Positions 15,201 to 20,687 of a stretch of DNA of 20,687 nt are shown here, one piece after another; the stretch's first letter is position 1, and the number at the start of each line of letters is the position of its first letter. Both the position numbers and the translations under genes were made by a program. This DNA comes from CAZUZS01 sp964624795 (GTDB lineage: Bacteria > Calditrichota > Calditrichia > RBG-13-44-9): assembly GCA_964624795.1 (NCBI GenBank), contig CAZUZS010000075.1:1-20687 (forward strand), read 5' to 3'. The notes under the pieces are model-generated. The model was not told the DNA's origin. It was given only the letters and a program-made list of their open reading frames with translations, and made no database searches.

Positions 15201-15338
15201 GAAACGCAGGCGCCGCTGGCCAGGGTTGTAATCGGCGGTTTATTAAGTTCGACCCTGATTACGCTGGTGCTGGTGCCGGTTATCTATTCAATTTTTGAGC
15301 AAAAAATTTCTTCCCGGAAGGAAAAGGTGTCATCGTGA
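12240..15338 (+). CDS. RND-family inner-membrane efflux transporter (AcrB/HAE1-like)
   Basis: A 1032-aa proton-driven pump of the expected family length (about 1020-1050). The first transmembrane helix is at about 10-28 (PILTTVIFLVVIILGMVSF), followed by the porter segment LMPEITYPTISV...YENVGPEEIEESV. The helix-4 motif GIGMLVDNAIVVLENIY has Asp398 where AcrB has its proton-relay Asp pair, so only one Asp is present here, as in many relatives. The second half repeats the layout: a large porter loop and the helix-11 region GIVVNNAILLVDYTNQL (from about 927). It is embedded in the inner membrane, accepting substrates from periplasm or membrane. Overlaps of 4 nt with both neighbours (ATGA at 12240, GTGA at 15335) show a tight operon. 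The drug or lipid substrate is unknown. Confidence 0.95.
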   Translation: MSIARGPVNRPILTTVIFLVVIILGMVSFRRLSIDLMPEITYPTISVITTYENVGPEEIEESVSRPIEEALAAVQGVEEITSTSTEGRSQVRVSFTWGTDLDVAANDIRDRIDRAMSRLPEDIDRPMIRKFDLSAFPVMMVGISGNLNPLDLRQIVEDQVKYRIERVPGVAAVDIRGGLYREIHVDLHAPQLKALGISTDAVLAALRNENRNVPAGLYKKDNLEVLVRTQGEYHNLDEIRNTVITTRGGAPIRVRDVADVEDSWEEVRQLVRINGQPGLRISINKQSGANTVKVAEEVRAEIERINRDIPQIHLLPLLDTSVYIKRSISNMGDSILIGGLLAILILFLFLRNLSSTLIISTAIPISIIATFGLMYFGGFTLNIITFGGLALGIGMLVDNAIVVLENIYRHRESGSPPIQSALDGTSEVWSAILASTLTTLVVFFPVVFIRGMSGIMFQQMAYVVSFSLLCSLIVALTLIPMLSSRFLRFQPSQHYQDESRLHRIYSYSEEAFRKIEERYSRILEWALDHKKSVLLMVAGLFVFSLIFIRFIGVELMPAADEGEVRVSLEMAVGSRLEMVDQATRTVEQTVMRDVPEMTSMMSSIGGGGWRSLGGHTAEVRVTLVPRNARKRSSEDIANDLRNKLSGLPGVTIRTRAGQGLFLLRMGTSAANSVSVEIRGYDLETAQQLAQRVNAIVEKIPGVTDTKISREEGSPEQIIRIDRQKAADLGLGVSRIGDALQTAIGGTQASFYREGGKQYAILVRLSEEDRKNLDELLDLTVINDRGQPVVLRNVVQAKHQEGPVRIERKDQERIITIEANFTGRDMGSVISDIRKQLRTVPVPKNFAILFGGDWEEQQKAFHELLFGLILAIFLVYLVMAGQFESFRDPLVVLFSIPMGVIGIVFTMILTGTIFSMQAFIGCIMLAGIVVNNAILLVDYTNQLRRSHGMSLVEAIRLSGRRRLRPILMTTLTTVLGLLPLSLGLGEGGETQAPLARVVIGGLLSSTLITLVLVPVIYSIFEQKISSRKEKVSS

Positions 15339-16898
15339 AGCGTTCTCGGAAAAATCAAAATAAATCAAATTTAAAATATATTTGCCCGGGAAGAGCAGTA
15401 ATCTGCTTCTTGCTTTTACTGGCCGTCTCGCCGGTTCTGGCAGGCAACGAGATGGGGAACACCCCGTTAAATGGCGAGACCCGAACAATCGATACGCTGC
15501 GGGTGAGCCTGCAGGAGGCAATTTTTTTGGGATTGAAAAATAATCCCACACTCAGCATCCAGCGGCGCAATCCGGATATCATGAGCACTTTTGCCCGGGA
15601 GCAGCTCTCCGCATTTGATCCGTTGCTGATCGTCACCGGAATCCGGAACCAGGCCAGCAGCACCCGGCGGTTAGGCGCGCAGCGCACACCTTTTACCCTG
15701 GACGATAAAGGATTCGAAACGGGACTGCAATTCAACGAATTGTTTCCCACCGGCACTTCCATTATCGCCAATATCGGGATGACCGGTTCGGTTTCCAGTC
15801 TTTATGCAGACCAGTACACCGGCGGCATGGACGTCACCATAACGCAGTCGCTGTTGCAGGGATTCGGTTTTGGCGCCAACCTGGCCGGGGTGCGCAAGGC
15901 ACGGCTGGATGTGGAAATATCCAAATCGGAGCTGAAGGCAGTGGCCGAGAACCTGACTGCCGAGATCGAAAACGGTTACTGGGATCTCTATCTCACCGGG
16001 CAGGAAATGCAAATCCAGCAGCAGTCTCTGGAATTGGCGCAAAAACAGTTGTCCGAGTCGCAGGAAAGGGTGGCGGTGGGGAAATTACCGCGGCTGGAAC
16101 TGGCGGCAGTGGAAGCGGAAGTGGCTGCCCGCCGCAGCGCGCTGATCGATGCCCAAAGCCAGCACGAGCAGTCCCGCCTGCGATTTCTATACCTGCTGAA
16201 CCCGGAATCCAACAAATTCTGGGAAACGCTGCCCAAACCGGTGGACCGTCCGTTTCTTCCAAATGATTCACTTGAAGATATTATCGTTCACGAAAAAGTG
16301 GGGCTGAAATACCGCCCGGATTTAGAGCAAGCCCGCTTTAACCTCAAGAAAGGGGATTTGGAAATCGCCAGGACAAAAAACGGTTTGCTTCCCAGGCTTG
16401 ACCTGTTTGTGACCCTGGGCCGAACGAACTATGCGGAAACCTTTGCCGGCGCTTACCCGGATTTCAACAGCCCGTTTTACCAGATGAGCGCAGGCTTGTC
16501 GATTGCTCTCCCGGTTCCCAACCGACAGGCTTCGGCGCAGTTGCAGCGCGCGCGCTTTTCCCGCGAACAGCAGGCACAGGCCGTGGAGAACATGGAAAAG
16601 CTGGTGCAATGGGATGTTCGCTCGGCGTACGTGGAAGTTTTGCGTTCCCGCCAGCAGATTGAGGCAACGCGCGTGACCCGCGAGCTGCAGGCTAAAAAAC
16701 TGGATGCCGAACAGGAGAAATTCCGCGTGGGAAAATCGACCAATTTNNNNNNNNNNNNNNNNNNNNNNNNNNNNNNNNNNNNNNNNNNNNNNNNNNNNNN
16801 NNNNNNNNNNNNNNNNNNNNNNNNNNNNNNNNNNNNNNNNNNNNNNGAAAAATGCCGTCGAGGCAGACGTCAAAAATAATACAGATATTTTATCTTGA
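15335..16898 (+). CDS. TolC-family outer-membrane efflux channel (contains assembly gap near C-terminus)
   Basis: The third member of the efflux operon, forming the outer-membrane exit duct. GTG 15335 (AAGGTG upstream) overlaps the pump stop. The signal peptide has core AVICFLLLLAVSPVLA with likely cleavage after Ala36. The body has the two-fold TolC pattern: LQEAIFLGLKNNPTL near 59, IENGYWDLYLTGQEM and the coiled-coil helix KQLSESQERVAVGKL, then a second repeat with LKYRPDLEQARFNLKKG and VRSAYVEVLRSRQQIEATR. A 100-N gap (16747-16846) follows residue ~470. Read literally, the frame after the gap ends at 16879 in the unlikely tail EKCRRGRRQK. Shifted by one base it reads KNAVEADVKNNTDILS and stops at 16896-16898, which looks far more like a protein end, so I use that end. 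It would overlap the convergent gene by 29 nt. Confidence 0.88.
16747..16846. other. Assembly gap (100 N) near the end of the TolC-like gene
   Basis: Exactly 100 N, again a nominal placeholder. The reading frame on its two sides is inconsistent if the gap is taken as 100 bases, so the true missing length is probably not 100. Confidence 0.97.
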
Positions 16899-19059
16899 AC
16901 ACGCTCACCCGGTCGGTGACGTGCAGGCGGGGCGGCAGCAGCCGGCCGCGGGTGTCAAATTGGTCGCTGCGATCCCTCACATCATTCAGGGCAAAATATA
17001 TCCAGCTTTTAGGGGAGAAATTGTAGGAGAACAGGAATCCTGCCAGTAACTGCTCCAGGCTGCCGCTAGAGCGCTCCCACAGGTTATCCACATAGACGCG
17101 CAGGTTTAGATTGTTTATTGGCGTCAGGGAAAAATAGGGGCGGGTGTTATAGGTAATCTCTTCGATATTGCCTGCCGGATTTCCTTCGATGAACATATCG
17201 GCAGAAGTGCCAATCTGAAGTATGGTGGCAGCCTTGAAATCCAGGGAAAGTCCTAACCAGGAATAATAGGCAAGGAACTCACGGGAAAAATTGAAGGTGC
17301 GTGAGTAGCCGCCGTAAAGGTTACCATCCCATTTGGGAGAGATATTATACCATGAGGAGAAGGTTGCGTCCCAGTAAGTATAGCGCACGCTGTCCTTTGC
17401 ATCTGCCAGGCTGGTATTGATCTCGTAACCCCAGTTGTCGCGGAATTGCATATTGAATCCAAACGCGCCGCCGCTGTCGGTGTAGCGATCCGCTCTTTCA
17501 TAACTGAGTATCGGCCCGGCATACATGAGAATCTGGCTGATGTAGCCTTTCTTGAAATACCATCGCGGACCAAACAGCGCTACAAAATCGGCGGTTCCCT
17601 GCCACGGGACAAATCCGACATCCTCCACATCGAACTTATGGCCGATGTAGCGCCCGCGAACCAGCGCCAGCCACTTTTCTTCGAACATCGTGAACCCGGC
17701 GGATCCGGCATAATCTCCCTGGGAGTTGCGGTAGGAGCGCGCCAACTGGTAGGCCAACTGCCAGGTGGAAGTTCGGAAGGCGCCGTCCACATCCATCACA
17801 CCATTGTCTCCGTTCCTGGTGTGCTTCCCGACAAACAGAAGACCAACGGAGGAATTGCCAAATATCTGGGTATTTAAACGTGCCGAACCGAACAGGGCGC
17901 GTTCCTCGGTAAAAGGCTCTTCGTCGTCGATATAATTGCGCTGGCCGGTTAGCGCCAGAAAACCGCCGTATTCCCACCTGTTGATGCGCCCGAAAGCCTT
18001 GGTGCCGAAAATAAAAGGCACTTCCTGACCGTCCGGGAGTTTTCTGCCAATTCGCCGCGAATAGAACAGCTCAAGGGGCTTGTAAAAACCGGTGTTCCGC
18101 TGGCGACCGGAAGCAGTAAAGACTTCGCTGCCTTCCGTGAAAAAAGGCCGGCGCTCCGAATAATACGTTTCATATCGCGAGATATTGAATTCAAAAGGAT
18201 CGGCCTCGATCTGCGCGAAATCCGGGTTGGCGGTTAGCTGGAAGGTGAGTTTCGAAGAAGGATTGTAGAACACATCCACACCGGCATCCGGGTTCACATC
18301 GTAGCGGTCGTCAAACTGGTAGGTTGCCTTTGTTATGCCCACCGGGTAGACTTCCAGGTGAAGTCCCTTGGCGGTTGGTTGGAAATCGCCAAAAACCAGC
18401 TTGCCAAATTTGGATATGCGCTGTCCCTCGTTTTCCTCGTAGTCGCACCAGTAGAGATCCTCGCTCAAGGTTGGGATCCAGCGGTCAAAATCCAGCCCCC
18501 ACTCCATCAATCCTTCCCTGTATTGAATGGATTTGTAGGGGATTTCCATTTCCACCACAAATCCCCAATCGTAAACACGGGCAGCCGAAAACCAGATGCC
18601 GTCCCATGCGTAATCCCGGTTTCGGGCATCGTCCAACAACCGCGCGTCGTTGCGCACCCCGGAAGCGGTCACCGCAAATTTGTAAGCAGTCCGGTGGTCG
18701 CCGAATGTATCCAGCATAATGGAGACAATATCCCCGGTGAACTCATCGAGCTTGCCGGTATTGCGCTGAATGTTCTCTTTTTTCTCGAAGCAAATCATAA
18801 TGCAATAAAGCGCCTGGTCAGTCGTCAGAACTTTTGCCACGGTTTTGCGGGAGGGCGGTTTATGATAATAGGGGCTTTGCTGGACAAAATCCGAAACCGA
18901 ATCGGCCCGGGACCAGGCAGGATCGATGATGCCATCGATTGTGATATCCCTGTCTGTTTTATGCAGCACCATCACTTTTTCCTGGTTATCCACGGCAAAT
19001 GCGAATGCCGCGAAGAGGATCAAAATAAGAAGGGAAAATGTTACGCTCTTTGTGTACAC
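16870..19059 (-). CDS. DUF5916-type outer-membrane beta-barrel with N-terminal CBM9-like domain
   Basis: A 729-aa protein from GTG 19059. GAGGAAAATCAA precedes that start, and a signal peptide begins directly there (KSVTFSLLILILFAAFAFA, cleavage before VDNQ). The ATG at 19128 would add 23 non-hydrophobic residues ahead of the signal. After the signal comes a CBM9-like beta domain (about 35-180) with ITIDGIIDPAWSRAD and IVSIMLDTFGDHRTAYKF. A long barrel with alternating aromatic strands follows, including PDFAQIEADPFEFNISRYE and YYSERRPFFTEGSEVF, the signature of the DUF5916 family common in the FCB group. It ends ...KYLYYF, with a terminal Phe as expected for Bam-assembled outer-membrane proteins. 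The function is not known; surface binding or uptake of a polymer or protein is a guess. It is transcribed towards the efflux operon. Confidence 0.88.
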   Translation of the reverse strand: MYTKSVTFSLLILILFAAFAFAVDNQEKVMVLHKTDRDITIDGIIDPAWSRADSVSDFVQQSPYYHKPPSRKTVAKVLTTDQALYCIMICFEKKENIQRNTGKLDEFTGDIVSIMLDTFGDHRTAYKFAVTASGVRNDARLLDDARNRDYAWDGIWFSAARVYDWGFVVEMEIPYKSIQYREGLMEWGLDFDRWIPTLSEDLYWCDYEENEGQRISKFGKLVFGDFQPTAKGLHLEVYPVGITKATYQFDDRYDVNPDAGVDVFYNPSSKLTFQLTANPDFAQIEADPFEFNISRYETYYSERRPFFTEGSEVFTASGRQRNTGFYKPLELFYSRRIGRKLPDGQEVPFIFGTKAFGRINRWEYGGFLALTGQRNYIDDEEPFTEERALFGSARLNTQIFGNSSVGLLFVGKHTRNGDNGVMDVDGAFRTSTWQLAYQLARSYRNSQGDYAGSAGFTMFEEKWLALVRGRYIGHKFDVEDVGFVPWQGTADFVALFGPRWYFKKGYISQILMYAGPILSYERADRYTDSGGAFGFNMQFRDNWGYEINTSLADAKDSVRYTYWDATFSSWYNISPKWDGNLYGGYSRTFNFSREFLAYYSWLGLSLDFKAATILQIGTSADMFIEGNPAGNIEEITYNTRPYFSLTPINNLNLRVYVDNLWERSSGSLEQLLAGFLFSYNFSPKSWIYFALNDVRDRSDQFDTRGRLLPPRLHVTDRVSVFKIKYLYYF

Positions 19060-19359
19060 TTGATTTTCCTCATGGGGTCCGGATAGATTTTGATATGATG
19101 GTTTTAAGAAAGAAGCTCGCAGATGCATGGGTTAGTGCCCGGTTTTGTGTCAGCCCTGATAAAACAGTGCATGTTACGGAAATCTCCGGATCAAAGTTTC
19201 GCAGGGCAAAATATGAAAGATCAATCTTGTAATCGACAGTTGGAAAAATTTTTATTTATCAGCGTTGTTATTAATTGGATTTGTGATTCGGAATGGCTAA
19301 ATTTACATGCGAATTTTGCCGTCGATTTGACAGATATGGAGAATTAAAAGCGAGATAAG
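19060..19359. other. Divergent intergenic region, no feature identified
   Basis: This 300-nt region lies between the starts of the DUF5916 gene (minus) and the STAS gene (plus). It must carry both promoters. TTGACA at 19328-19333 has no matching -10 box at a useful distance before the STAS start, and I found no other clear element or gene. Confidence 0.5.
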
Positions 19360-19677
19360 ATGATGCTTTCCATTGAGGAAAAAGTTGTAAAGAACGAAGC
19401 TTTTATCACATTGTCCGGTAACATGATCGACTCCTCCAGTTATGCCGTCAACGAAATGGTCAAGGATTTCATTTCGGATGGCATAAAGCAGGTAACCATC
19501 GATCTGGAAAATGTGAGGATGATGAACAGTTGCTTTGGCCTGGGGGTAATTATGGGGTGCTGGGGAAGCCTGGCCAGGGTAGGGGGGCGGCTGCGGCTGG
19601 AAAATCCCAGCAGCAAGGTGTCCAGCCTGTTGAAAATAACCAAACTGGATCAGATCCTGGATGTGCACATTAAATGA
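19360..19677 (+). CDS. STAS-domain protein, anti-sigma factor antagonist-like
   Basis: A 105-aa protein consisting of one STAS domain. Its strand-helix order is the usual one: EKVVKNEAFITLSGNMID, a helix VNEMVKDFISDG, then QVTIDLENVRMMNSCFGLGVIM and a final LLKITKLDQIL helix. Ser57 in MNSCFGLG sits at the position phosphorylated by a serine kinase in SpoIIAA/RsbV-like proteins (normally DSSGLG), so switching may be kept although the motif is divergent. Such proteins release a partner (anti-sigma factor or regulator) when unphosphorylated. No kinase or phosphatase partner gene lies beside it in the window. ATG 19360 or ATG 19363 could be the start; the upstream site GCGAG is weak. Confidence 0.85.
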   Translation: MMLSIEEKVVKNEAFITLSGNMIDSSSYAVNEMVKDFISDGIKQVTIDLENVRMMNSCFGLGVIMGCWGSLARVGGRLRLENPSSKVSSLLKITKLDQILDVHIK

Positions 19678-19934
19678 TTGACCCGGATGTTTAACCGGTT
19701 GATAATCGATAAAGTGAAGCCGTTTCCGTATTTAGCTTCTTATTGGCGGCCCATGGTGGGTTAGTTGAGATTTCTAATCCCCGCCCTTTGTTCAGTGGCC
19801 TGCCCGTTATTTGCGATACAATACTCCACCACTCCCATATTCCAGCATTCCACCAAAATGTGACCTTTCTGTGACACTTTTGGAAAAATATTAAGTTAGA
19901 TTAATCATGGCAGAAATATACGGGGGCAATTCTT

Positions 19935-20588
19935 ATGAAACGCTTTTACTATAATATATTGATATTGTTTATATTTTCGGGCATTTCGACTGCTTACGCT
20001 CATGTCGGATTGGATTATCCGGCAGGCGGGGAGAATTTCAATGCCGGCGATAATGTGAATATCCAGTGGCATATCGTGATTGATCACGGTCCCTGCGTCT
20101 GGCAACTGTATTTTTCTTCCGATGGCGGCACTACCTGGCAGCCCATCGTGATGGAGCTTCCCAAAACCCAGCTACAGTACACCTGGACTGTTCCCAATAT
20201 CGCAACAGCACAGGGACGAGTCAAGGTGATGCAGGATAACGCCACCGGTCCCGATTATGAAGACCAGAGCGGCGATTTCACCATAACCACCGCTGCCGGA
20301 ATAGGCGGGAAGGATAATCCGGTACGCGAATTTTCGCTCTTTGCTGCCTACCCTAACCCGTTCAACAATTCGACCACGATCTCCTTTGAGTTGCCGCAGC
20401 GCGACCATGTTCAACTGGAGGTCTTTGATATCACCGGCAGGAAAGTCGAGACATTAATCGACCGCGACATGTCCGCCGGCGATCACAGTGTGCGATGGGA
20501 TGCCGATGAATTCTCTTCGGGTGTTTATTTTTACCGGATTGTTGCCGGGGAATTTTCGCAAATCCGGCGGCTAACCCTGCTAAAATAA
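19935..20588 (+). CDS. Secreted beta-domain protein with T9SS type A sorting tail
   Basis: A 217-aa protein. The signal peptide is at residues 1-22 (NILILFIFSGISTAYA), with probable cleavage at AYA|HVG. A beta-sandwich domain at about 23-118 opens LDYPAGGENFNAGDNVNIQW and carries SSDGGTTW near 61-68, resembling the Kre9/Knh1-like Ig fold of surface proteins. A linker at 119-133 is followed by the type IX secretion sorting domain at about 134-217: FAAYPNPFNNSTTISFELP, LEVFDITGRKVETL, AGDHSVRWDA and GVYFYRI, ending RRLTLLK. It is therefore exported and released or anchored at the cell surface. If cleavage is as predicted, the mature protein begins with His23, and His46 and His51 follow, a pattern seen in copper-binding secreted proteins. 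There is no strong ribosome site; GGGGG lies about 10 nt upstream. Confidence 0.88.
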   Translation: MKRFYYNILILFIFSGISTAYAHVGLDYPAGGENFNAGDNVNIQWHIVIDHGPCVWQLYFSSDGGTTWQPIVMELPKTQLQYTWTVPNIATAQGRVKVMQDNATGPDYEDQSGDFTITTAAGIGGKDNPVREFSLFAAYPNPFNNSTTISFELPQRDHVQLEVFDITGRKVETLIDRDMSAGDHSVRWDADEFSSGVYFYRIVAGEFSQIRRLTLLK

Positions 20589-20591
20589 TGG

Positions 20592-20613
20592 TTTTCCGAA
20601 TCTGTTCGGAAAA
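20592..20613. terminator. Terminator-like hairpin after the T9SS-cargo gene
   Basis: A perfect 9-bp stem, TTTTCCGAA / TTCGGAAAA, with a TCTG loop begins 4 nt after the stop codon. The stem carries its own A and T runs, but no long T tail follows on either strand, so termination may be only partial. The rest of the window (20614-20687) shows no gene. Confidence 0.55.
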
Positions 20614-20687
20614 TTGTCAAACGCGCTTTCCGAAGATCCTGCATCGCGCTAAAAAGATTTCCGCTGGGCGATAGAGTGAGGTTTGTG

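Noticed and set aside
18358..19086. 242-codon plus-strand frame opposite the DUF5916 gene
   Set aside because: The minus strand encodes a complete signal peptide, CBM9-like domain and barrel here; the plus frame shows no recognisable domain.
19123..19347. Plus-strand 74-codon frame between DUF5916 and STAS genes
   Set aside because: It has no ribosome site, no recognisable pattern, and occupies the divergent promoter region.
19860..19875. CRP-like site from two GTGAC motifs 11 bp apart upstream of the T9SS-cargo gene
   Set aside because: They are direct, not inverted, repeats, and there is no promoter context. Chance is likely.

Overview
The window is a scaffold segment (two 100-N assembly gaps at 6011-6110 and 16747-16846) from a bacterium of the FCB superphylum. 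Three things suggest this: a secreted protein with the C-terminal sorting tail of the type IX secretion system (PNPFN motif, 19935-20588), a DUF5916-type outer-membrane barrel, and a Gram-negative tripartite RND efflux operon. A Calditrichota/KSB1/Ignavibacteria-like lineage fits best, because clear Shine-Dalgarno sequences are present, but I cannot fix the phylum from sequence alone.

Region 1 (1-3200) is AT-rich and accessory. It holds a SIR2-like gene, a decayed TIR-TPR gene that has lost its middle and its frame, and a RAYT/IS200-like HUH transposase lying exactly between two copies of a compound palindromic repeat. Each unit is an inverted pair of ~70-nt modules carrying three CTAC/GTAG motifs. 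A third half-copy follows. This looks like a worn defence island plus a REPtron-like element.

Region 2 (3215-10288, minus strand) is the most unusual part. Read in transcription order it encodes a 110-aa protein of unknown function, a cytosolic gingipain-like (C25, caspase-fold) protease, an SPFH-domain coiled-coil protein and a giant 27-TPR protein. The last three all start with a C-x2-C...C-x2-C zinc ribbon, and the SPFH protein has three. The first two genes overlap and the third follows after 28 nt. I infer a multi-protein scaffold (SPFH ring plus TPR platform) controlling a caspase-like effector, with zinc ribbons as common adaptor modules. A stress, conflict or cell-death role is inference.

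Region 3 (10289-11055) is a gene-free stretch with several hairpins and a short heptad repeat that also occurs inside the TIR-TPR remnant.

Region 4 (11056-16898, plus strand) is an ordinary tripartite efflux operon (adaptor, RND pump, TolC-like channel) with 4-nt start/stop overlaps. It runs convergently into a DUF5916 outer-membrane protein (16870-19059, minus). The right end has a stand-alone STAS-domain protein and a small secreted T9SS-cargo protein whose predicted mature N-terminus is a histidine.
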